DNA of 64,000 nucleotides from Prostheceraeus crozeri (lineage: Eukaryota; Platyhelminthes; Polycladida; Euryleptidae), in assembly GCA_907163375.1 (NCBI GenBank), contig CAJQUW010012939.1:1-64000 (forward strand), written 5' to 3'. The translations under genes were made by a program, and so were the position numbers. Positions 7,571 through 16,189 of this stretch are shown piece after piece (position 1 is the first letter of the stretch; each line of letters starts with the position of its first letter). Under the pieces are notes generated by a model, which searched no databases, had not been told where the DNA came from, and worked only from the letters and a program-made list of their open reading frames with translations.

Positions 7571-7690
7571 CATTACTCATCAATATGTGAAAATTCTTTT
7601 TTTCCCAATTGCTTAGCAATCTCATTTAAATCGAAATTTAATGTGGTTTTGTTTGCCGTATATTTTTAGAATGTCTCTAATGTTTCTCAT
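7571..7690 (-). pseudogene. decayed second copy of the viral protease N-terminus
   Basis: Read on the minus strand from ATG 7690, the translation aligns with residues 1-40 of the protease at 6797-7252: MRNIRDILKIYGKQ against MSNINEFLKLYGTQ, and later KNFHILM in both. It carries stops and a frameshift at an A-rich run. The catalytic half is missing. Divergence is too high for a recent tandem duplication, so a related second virus copy or an old duplication is likely. Confidence 0.65.
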
Positions 7691-7948
7691 TTTAAATGGA
7701 ATAAAATCTATTTCAGAACTTTCTCAAAAGAATTAGCGTGTAGCAGCTGTTAAAATTGTTTCAGCTGATAGGGGTGAAGGAAATCACAAACAATAGCGCA
7801 TAATGCGAGTTGTGAAATCTCATTCACACTATGAGAACAAAAGAACAAGTACAATCTAAAGACAATAGACATATGAGAGAGAAGAGAAATGAATGAGCAT
7901 TTCTCTTCATTTTGGTTTCAATAACAATCATTCATGCGACATTGCTTG
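7691..7948. other. A/T-rich spacer without gene
   Basis: Nothing beyond short A-rich runs and a GAGAGAGAAGAGAAATGAATG stretch (about 7876) is seen between the protease fragment and the palindrome. Confidence 0.4.
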
Positions 7949-8039
7949 AATGGAAAAATACACCAACTGTCGCGCCGATGTCAGAAAGTTTGTCGATAAA
8001 CCTGTCGACATGGCGCGACAGTTGGTGTATTTTTCCATT
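7949..8039. repeat. perfect 28-bp inverted repeat (large hairpin)
   Basis: Left arm 7949-7976 and right arm 8012-8039 are perfect reverse complements; the outer end reads AATGGAAAAATACACC and the inner end TGTCGCGCC. The 35-nt loop contains a further ATGTC/GACAT pair and a TTGTCGATAAACCTGTCGACA segment. The open frame crossing it (7950-8138) is a by-product of the palindrome. It could be a fold-back transposon, or joined termini of an element. Confidence 0.85.
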
Positions 8040-8144
8040 AGCGTTCAAGGTCATTCTATTAAAAGCATATGGGAATTATTCTCATTGAAGACAAGCAATT
8101 GTTTTAAAGAATGCATTGTGAATACAATATTCCTGTAACAGACA

Positions 8145-8375
8145 GGAACGAGAGAGAGAGAGAAAGAAAGAAAGAAGACACGCTGCTCCGTAAAAGTTTA
8201 ATTGAGATAACGAAGGATATATTCTTGAGGTTCCTTCCACTTTTGTTTCTTCCATTTCTGAAGTTCCTTCCACTTTTGTTTCATTCATTTCTGAAGTTCC
8301 TTCCATTTTTGTTTCTTCCATTTTTAAAGAAATATTTTTAACGGCGAAGCCCTGAACCTTCGGTTCGCTAGTCAC
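8145..8375 (-). repeat. GA/GAAA microsatellite and 33-bp repeat in an open frame
   Basis: A (GA)n-(GAAA)n tract at 8151-8180 is followed by three copies of a 33-bp unit at 8230-8328. On the minus strand an open frame (8082-8375) reads the unit as an 11-residue repeat of the type MEETKVEGTSE. The unit length is a multiple of three and the copies vary mainly at codon level (K/N, V/M), which hints at former coding, perhaps part of a viral protein. I do not recognise it. Confidence 0.4.
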
Positions 8376-8900
8376 ATGATATATTTTAAAAACCTGAAAA
8401 ATGGATAAAATTCATGAATTTGAAATTCTCAACTTTTATGATTTTCGGTGTCCGGTTTTACATGACCTGGAACGGTCATGATTTAAGCAATGAAAAATGT
8501 CATAATCACAAATTTGAGATTCTCAACTTTTATGATTTTTTCGGTGTCCTGGAACGGTCATGATTTTGGCGGGGGTGAAAATTGTAATTCTCAAATTTTG
8601 AGATTTTGAAAAATTTGAAAATTGGGTATTTTTAAAAACGCCCAAATCGGAGCGAAGCTCCTCTGGCTTTAGCCGATTTATGAATTTAGGTCTTCATAAC
8701 CTGAAAAAGGGTTCAAATTCATGAATTTATGTCGTTTTTAAAAAGTACCATTTTTCAAAAAATGGTACTTTTTGAATGGACTAAATTCATGAATTTAGGT
8801 CTTAAAAACCTGAAAAAGGGACTAAATTCATAAATTTATGTCGTTTTTAAAGATACTATTTTTTTGAATTTTATGGTGTCCTGGAACGGTCTTTTGCCCA
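8340..8900. repeat. palindrome-rich region with viral-type hairpins
   Basis: It includes GAACC-TTC-GGTTC (8354-8366) and a T-shaped structure at 8644-8679: an outer stem AAATC/GATTT enclosing GGAGC-GAA-GCTCC and GGCT-TT-AGCC, almost the same as the one at 2571. It also has an AGTACCATTTTT/AAAAATGGTACT hairpin near 8740-8770. Repeats of TTCATGAATTTAGGTCTT and GGTGTCCTGGAACGGTC occur two to three times each. No coding sequence is seen. The shared hairpins argue that viral DNA reaches at least 8,680. Confidence 0.55.
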
Positions 8901-8906
8901 TTACTT

Positions 8907-9067
8907 CATTGTTTGAAATTTTTATCTTTATATCTAGAAATGGCAACAATTCTCCAGGCTCGGGCGTTTCTAGTGTAAACTTAATATTTTTATTTAGTCA
9001 CTAGAAACGCCCGAGCCTCGAGAATGGTTGCCATTTCTAGATATAAAAATAAAAATTTCAAACAATG
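8907..9067. repeat. inverted repeat at the head of Penelope-like copy 1
   Basis: Left arm 8907-8975 and right arm 8999-9067 are near-perfect reverse complements separated by 23 bases. The right arm is sense RT coding sequence (LPFLDIKI...), so the left arm is its antisense. Confidence 0.85.
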
Positions 9068-9520
9068 AGGTTATGTACAACTGGTATCATAAAGCTGAAC
9101 ATTCGAACATTACTTTACGTAAGGATGCCTTTTTAACATGGCATGTAAAACAAAATTTCATAAGCAATAGGTTTCAGTCAATTGCTAAATGCTGCAATGA
9201 CGATATCAGAAAACAAGAAAATATAAGCGAATTCCAGAGTATTCTAATCGATAATGGTCATAATAAAAATGACTGCCGAGAGGCAAAACCTAAGAATAAG
9301 CAACGAAAACCAAAACCACATAATAAGATAGTTAATTTCAAATTGCCTTTTGTAAACGACAGATGCAATCGCAGAGTAAATAAATTAATTGATAAATACA
9401 AATTCCCCATAAAAGTCACAAACGAATATGGTATGAAATCGGCATCATTTTTTAAGCACAAAAATAATAACCAAAATTGTAATTGCGAGATTTGCCTTGA
9501 ATGTAAAAGTAATATTTGTA
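8999..9520 (+). pseudogene. Penelope-like element copy 1, truncated
   Basis: The frame from about 9028 gives LPFLDIKI, then NWYHKAEHSN, a Lys-rich linker, LPFVNDRCNRRVNKLI, and a Cys cluster CNCEICLEC. PFLDI plus the HSN block is the end of the reverse transcriptase of Penelope-like elements. The sequence matches copy 2 almost base for base up to about 9519. It then departs into unrelated sequence, so the GIY-YIG nuclease domain is missing. The 5' end is truncated inside the RT and replaced by the fold-back. Confidence 0.7.
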
Positions 9521-9599
9521 ATAAATGTAAAAGTATAAATTTATTCAGCAATAATTTTAATTCGGAATGGCTGCATGAAAGCTGCGTAATCAACATCGC

Positions 9600-10240
9600 G
9601 TAGACCGCTGTCACACAGAATAAGGCGTCTTCTATCTTCCATGTCACTCGCTTTTTTGCACATTCTCCATAAGGGGTCTTCCGTAAGGCGTGATGAGACG
9701 ATTTTCATCTGTCGTCTTCCGCCGTCCATCTTCCATCTGCCATCTTCCACGGACCGCAGTCACAGTAGGAAAAGCCGTTTCCATTACAGTCAGCGCAATT
9801 TTTCACCATGTAACCGTTGCTGTGACTACTGTCTTGATCCTCGTCCTCGTCCGACATGTTGAACAAAGAGCTGTTTTCTCATAAATTGCTTCTCTTTGCG
9901 AATCACAGCTTCCTATATATTCCCTCAGACGTCACATCACGTTGTTCTAATTTTGGAACAGTCTCGCGGCTGATGCCTGATGGAAATGAACTTTATCAAC
10001 CGCATAATTTCGTGGCTTATGTCCGATGGACGACGCCTTATGACTTTTCCTGTGTGACAGCGTGATGGACGTTGGAAGATGTGAGATGACCTGTGGCTGA
10101 TGACTCTTTCTGTGTGATAGATTGTATTCTTTTCTACATGCAATTAAAAGGAAATCCCAAATGGAAGATAGAAGATGGCAGACGCCTAAATACTGGAGAC
10201 TGCCTAAATACCAGTACATACTCATAGTATAAAGATAGAC
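9600..10240. repeat. degenerate minisatellite-like region
   Basis: The region is rich in TCTTCCATC/TGCCATCTTCC runs on one side (9640-9760) and GATGG/GGAAGATG runs later (10020-10200). CGTC- and GATG-based motifs recur in both orientations, with CACACAG/CTGTGTGA motifs nearby. The open frames in it on both strands are low-complexity and not credible genes. Confidence 0.4.
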
Positions 10241-11225
10241 TTACTACAATTTTCTAAGCTTTAATTCGAATAATGTTTTCATTTATGAAATCCACACAAT
10301 ACATCTAAGTGAGTGGGAATTGAGGGCCTTTGTAAGTTGAGTAATGGGTGGATAGATGAGCGATGTGCTCCGTTGGGACAAGTTTCCCGTATTTCACCTC
10401 TTTCAAAGTTGTTGCAAAGGCTTTGAGCACAAATGCAAATGGGAATGATTTTTTCAATAAATAGTCCTCTGAAACATATCTGTATCATTCTTTCCTGTTT
10501 CAATATCTTCCCTGTTCCGCTAACTACTCCATAAGATGCATGCTCTTTAAAGAACGGACGAATCTCAAAAGCAAATGTAATTTTTTTCTTTATAGTTTGA
10601 TCAGAGTAAACATGTGCAACTGGCAGAAGGGATTTGTTTCAATTCTGAAATGAAAGATAAGCTGCCAATCTAGTATCTGCATATTATTTGCACATTATTC
10701 TCTTGACATAAGAAATAGAAGATCAAAGTCTTGCGTGTGCACACTCAATTCATAATTCTTGTGTACGATGATGCAAGTATATTCAGTAGAATTTGCTGTG
10801 CTTTTATAAAATCCTACAGTTCAACTGAGGCCAACCCTTCACCGCCACACCCAAGGGACTGTGTGAGTCCACACGCTAAGTAAGACATTTGCACAATTTT
10901 TTATTCATGGCAATCAACACGACTCTTTTAGTTTATCCATGAAGAGTCACGATTTCGGCACCCGGGCAGACAGCCCATAATCCCCGCTCTGTTTGTTTTA
11001 AAACTATGCTTTTAATTGCAGTTTAAAAACTGTGCTTTATATCCATGTATAGAACAAGACTTTAAAAGTGCGTAACGACGCACATTAAATATCTTGTTTA
11101 AGAACAGTGAAACGCTTTGTCTTCGAATCTCTGAATGTCTTTGAGCTTCACCTCTCTCGTAAATCTGATGCACGAGTCGGATTCACTAAGCAATAGGTCG
11201 GAGAATAATGGCGTATTAAAAATAT
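10241..11225. other. no recognisable gene
   Basis: Nothing with coding or transposon features is seen. The right end may belong to the retrotransposon whose tail appears at 11,340-11,640, but I cannot identify a left LTR. Confidence 0.3.
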
Positions 11226-11775
11226 AAACATGACAAATGCGACAGATATTGAATTTGAGAATGAATTACTTGCTCAGTATTACTTTCTTCAAAATGAAGT
11301 TGAAACTGATGAGCAACTATTACTGATTTTTCTCTTTAGACTTCAACCAGTGGACAATAAACGGCGTGGACATAAGGAATTTAACGGTGACACAACGAGG
11401 CACTCCAACCATGGAATTCAGAATCCGAGATCCCAATGCGAGAAATCAAATAAAGGGAACCGTCGCCGACAGAGATGCGCGAACGGGCGATGAACCCACC
11501 AAGGAGAGCGCGAGATGAAGATGAAATCGATTACGGACCTGCGAGGAGCTTCGAAGAGACTCAAACGTGCGGAAGATATCCATCAAGGCAACGCGAATCC
11601 CCTGAGTGGTTTGTGACTAAAGGGGGAGGAGTGTCATAGAGGTTGTTTGCACTGAACACTTATAATGAACTTTCGAAAATTTGTTTTACTGTTAAAAAGT
11701 TTGAATGAACAGTTAATGAAGTTTCTACATGGCGCACGCTGGTTCTGGTTTACTACGCTAATGAGATACGACACA
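11225..11775 (+). mobile_element. LTR-retrotransposon remnant: polyprotein tail, polypurine tract, LTR start
   Basis: Broken frames read WTINGVDIRNLTVTQ-like sequence near 11,350 and, in another frame, a tail with CGRYPSRQRESPEWFV ending in TAG at 11,635-11,637. A polypurine tract AAAGGGGGAGGAG (11,619-11,631) is followed by TGTCATAGAGG, the expected TG start of a 3' LTR. An RYPxRxRxxPxWF tail recalls Copia-type polyproteins, but the family is uncertain. The LTR is cut at about 11,774 by the Penelope-like element. Confidence 0.5.
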
Positions 11776-12080
11776 TGTTAAAAAGGCGTCCTTACGTAAA
11801 GTAATGTTTGAATGCTCAGCTTTATGATACCAGTTGTAAATAACCTCATTGTTTGAAATTTTTATTTTTATATCTAGAAATGGCAACAATTCTCCAGGCT
11901 CGGGCGTTTCTAGTGTAAACTTAATATTTTTATTTAGTCACTAGAAACGCCCGAGCCTCGAGAATGGTTGCCATTTCTAGATATAAAAATAAAAATTTCA
12001 AACAATGAGGTTATGTACAACTGGTATCATAAAGCTGAACATTCGAACATTACTTTACGTAAGGATGCCTTTTTAACATG
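11774..12080. repeat. long inverted repeat at the head of Penelope-like copy 2
   Basis: Left arm 11,774-11,915 and right arm 11,939-12,080 are near-perfect reverse complements of about 142 bp with the same 23-base spacer as in copy 1. The right arm is coding. Confidence 0.85.
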
Positions 12081-12818
12081 GCATGTAAAACAAAATTTCA
12101 TAAGCAATAGGTTTCAGTCAATTGCTAAATGCTGCAATGACGATATCAGAAAACAAGAAAATATAAGCGAATTCCAGAGTATTCTAATCGATAATGGTCA
12201 TAATAAAAATGACTGCCGAGAGGCAAAACCTAAGAATAAGCAACGAAAACCAAAACCACATAATAAGATAGTTAATTTCAAATTGCCTTTTGTAAACGAC
12301 AGATGCAATCGCAGAGTAAATAAATTAATTGATAAATACAAATTCCCCATAAAAGTCACAAACGAATACGGTATGAAATCTGCATCATTTTTTAAGCACA
12401 AAAATAATAACCAAAATTGTAATTGCGAGATTTGCCTTGAATGTAACAGTAATATTTGCCGGAAAAAGTTTATTGTGTACAAATACACCTGTAGAATGTG
12501 TAATGAATTCCACGTCGGCAAAACAGCGAGAATGTTTAAGACGAGGCATCAAGAACATAAGCGAGCTATTAAAAACAAAAGTAGGCTACATCGAGCGCCC
12601 TTTATCAACATTTAATAGAAAAACATAATGCCGCTGGCGACATCGGGACTTTTCAGGTCGGTCTCATTAGCAAACTGACCAACACACGAGATACAACAAT
12701 AACAGAAGCCAAAGCAATCACACAACTTAAGCCAGAAATCAATAGGAAACATGAATTACCTTTTCACAATTTAACTTCACAGTTCAACAGCCAATCATGC
12801 ATGCAACACAGTTCTTGA
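11939..12818 (+). pseudogene. Penelope-like element copy 2 with GIY-YIG endonuclease domain
   Basis: The frame from 11,968 reads the same RT end as copy 1 (LPFLDIKI, NWYHKAEHSN) and continues into a GIY-YIG nuclease: FIVYKYTCRMC for the GIY part, FHVGKTARMFKTRHQEHKRA for the YIG part with its Arg and His. After a one-base frameshift near 12,595 comes KHNAAGDIG and the likely catalytic Glu in TEAKAITQL, with a stop at 12,816-12,818. RT followed by a GIY-YIG domain defines the Penelope-like class. The 5' two thirds of the element are absent. Two disruptions make it inactive. Confidence 0.8.
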
Positions 12819-15800
12819 TATCATTCACTCTTATATAAACCTTCACAAAGGCTGCATCTGTGCCATCTAAACACTATGATTCAGTTTGAATTTTTGATAT
12901 CATAGACATCCCACAGCCAAACGATTGACTTTGTTGTGATTGTGAAGAGAGCAAGTCAGTTACCTACCCCAATAACACCTTGCGAGCGGTCCTAGAGGAT
13001 CAACGAACAAATCATTGATAATCAGTAGGTGTCCGTGAACTTATGGCCATATCTGTATTAAAGCTAATCATGTTATCATTGTCTTTGATTATGATATTTT
13101 GATCGTTGAGTAATAGGTAGCTTGTGACGTGATCAAGCGAATACTATTCATCTCAATGGAAGTTATTTTAAAACTATTGCCTCTCCAAGCTAATGTGATT
13201 GTAGATTTGTAAAATACTTTTTTTTCTTCACCTGATCAGTTAATTCCGTGTGAATTTCTCCTAGCAGTTAAAAATTGCAAAACTCATCTGTGGTGCTGTG
13301 TAGCAACAAGAGTTTATTTATCCTAATAAAATCGAAACACATCAAGGAGTTGTTACTATATCTAAAATAATTACTCTATGATGGCTTCTGGTATTTGTTG
13401 AAATGAAATATGATGATGTACTGCATTTCACGATAAAATATTTTCAGTAGCAGTTTCCAAAACACCTATTCAGCGATAAATGATCCAAGCAAAATCAAAA
13501 ATCGGCCTACTTACCAGCTACCTCATAGATTGCAACTGCAAGATGCGGACATGCTACGGATGATGACCTCCACAAATGGCAAAGTCTGATGACAAGACTT
13601 CAAATCTAAACTACGTAAGCGCTAATTAAGTGATAATTCAACTTCAAGTTGGGATAGCAATATTACAGATGAAACTTTTGCATGTTTCATAGGCCTTGCC
13701 CTTAGTTTTGAAGTTATGTGCTGTATTTAAGTAGAAATACTGTAGCTTGATTATTGATCACCATCGATTTGTACTATTGCTGCTTGAATTATGCTTCAAA
13801 AGATGGCTATTCGATTAAAAATATGCACATAAGAGATAATGATGCTGGATTATATAATGCACTTTAATTCATGCAAGGCTTTTGAAGATGCAGTAAATTG
13901 GAAACACGCCTATTATTATTGACAATAGGTTGATTGTGGTAGAATGTCATTAGTCAAATTAAAGGACCATGATTTTCATTTAGCTTTCAAGAAGAAGTAT
14001 CCTTATCTATATTGACCTGACGATGCTTCAAGCTAAAGATCATGGTAGCACTGCATAATATCGCTAAACCATGGGTTCTAAGAAGCTTTGGAAAAGTGTC
14101 TCATCTGACTGCAAGTTTCCCAATACCTTCAATAATATTCTAGCTGGTTGAAAAAGCTAATACTTTCTCATAAGCTGCATGAATCAAAACATAAAAGTTT
14201 GGGTACATCATGAAATGTAAACCGAACTGCTAACCATACATGGGCGTCTATTATTAAATCAATCAAGTTTTTTTGTAGCAAAAATTTATGAAGTGCAAGA
14301 TAAAAGGAAGAGTAAGAGTACACAGACAGATGTTTCAAATAGGTGATATTGATATTACTTTATTGCACTCATCATTCATAGGCCTACTAATTTTCCATAT
14401 TGTTGATTATTATCCATTTTTATCCTCCACTTCTCGTTAATAATTATAATCTCTATTACATTAAATATCTATCACTGCTCATCTTGCTATTAACAACGAT
14501 CATCAGTTTTGCCAAGATATCGCGATCCTCACCTCAAGATGCATATAATTTATATACTATCTATCTAAATTTCATCCAAAGACCATATCAATTTGAGATT
14601 TAGGGAATCATCTATTCTATCGAACGCATCCAACCAAAGCTTAATAATGGAGAGGAGTGCAATGAAGAATATGCATACTATATAATCCGACTGTTGTCAG
14701 GACTGATGCTTTTTGATGACATCCAAGTATCTGATAAAACCTACTCTGTATATAGTTCACATTGACAGTGTATCACAGCGAAAATGCAAGCATTTCATAT
14801 TAGGATATCATTTATACTTAGCAGATGGGTCACATTTACATAGACCGAGAAGTTGATTTCGAAGCTTTCCCCCAAGAAATTTATTGAATACATTCATCTA
14901 TGTATTCAACATGCTTTCGCTTTAGGCGGAGATGAAAAAAGAGAAGTAATTTGTTAATCATAGGGCAAAATCGTGTAATATCGACAGTAAATCTGCTATT
15001 TCAAAATAATGTATTAGAACTTCAGGAACTCATTCATGCGTGCAGTAAATTACACCGATAGGTGGCTAACTCTCAAAGGTACAACAGAGGCTTGGTGGAA
15101 AGCTTTTGATTGCCTCATACCGACAGATATCGGAGCGTGAAGTGAGTCGCCAATTTTTATAATGATCAGTGTAAATCACTCAACTCCTTCACACGCCATC
15201 TGACAACTAAGTGCTTGATTATTAACATAGGGGATGTAAATAGTAATGAATCCGTCAAATTCTAGGCCTACAGTTGCTTTCTATCGTTGTTTTGAGTTAT
15301 ATTGTCATATGGAACGGTACATGAATATCGGGTAACATTGACACCATTGTTGATACTCTAGGTACCCAACAGCATTTTCAACAAGACGCTGAGTATATAC
15401 CTTGTGTTTTATCATCATTGTTTTGTTTATTGTCTCATAGAATATTGCCTCCACAAGATTTGAATGTCTCCCTATATTAATTATTAAGTCTATTTTTAGA
15501 CAATTTATGAAAAATGTCGGGTTATATCGACAGTTAAAACCAGCTTTGGGCTCTCACGGTCACATTTCTCAGTTTTGATGAACAATGATATCTGAATCAT
15601 CTTTGCTTACTCGAATCTACTAATCCTTCGATTTAATTGATGATTCTATAAGTGAAAAGTAAAGTGTGTAGCCTATAGTGATATTCGTATAATCCATGTA
15701 TCTACACATTGTAGGGCATCATCGACATTCCCTAAAGGAGGTGTTAGAAGATGCCGCAGGCATAACACCAAGAAATATTATGTAGGTACTTTATGAAACT

Positions 15801-16189
15801 AAATTTTACATACCTGATGTCTCTTTGAGTGTTTGAGAAGGCAAACTTCATCATTTTCGTTACGTTGAAAGCTTGCGCTGAATGCATGAAAAATGTGCGG
15901 AATTCTTCTTCGTCTTTGATGATATTAGATTCGTCTGTCTAGACTGATTTCACTTATGAAATTTCACTTTTCAGACAATCAGTGAGGCAACAAATATGCA
16001 AAATTTCGTTTCATACAATACATAATATCTCCAATTTATTGTACTTTGCACATTTTGACGCTTCTTTTTGAGACTGTCGATATCATACGAATATCATTAT
16101 TGACTGAATTTTGACTGAATCACGGCCTTCACGCGATCACTAATTGAATTCATTAGATTTTGGCACACATCCTTGATTTCGTCGACTTG
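12819..16189. other. no recognisable gene or transposon
   Basis: About 3.4 kb of A+T-rich sequence with stop codons in all frames. A TATCGACAGT-type motif recurs at about 14,979 and 15,519, without a clear repeat structure. Nothing else is seen. Confidence 0.4.

Noticed and set aside
7950..8138. Open frame of 62 codons across the large palindrome
   Set aside because: Its sequence is produced by the two palindrome arms; there is no domain or conserved codon pattern.
9258..9647. Minus-strand open frame over the Penelope-like copy (also 12,198-12,521)
   Set aside because: It is a shadow of the RT coding sequence; the same shadow appears in both copies.
14950..15740. Recurring TATCGACAGT/ATTGACACC-like phrases
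   Set aside because: Only a few short, unevenly spaced matches; not above what A+T-rich sequence gives by chance as far as I can judge.
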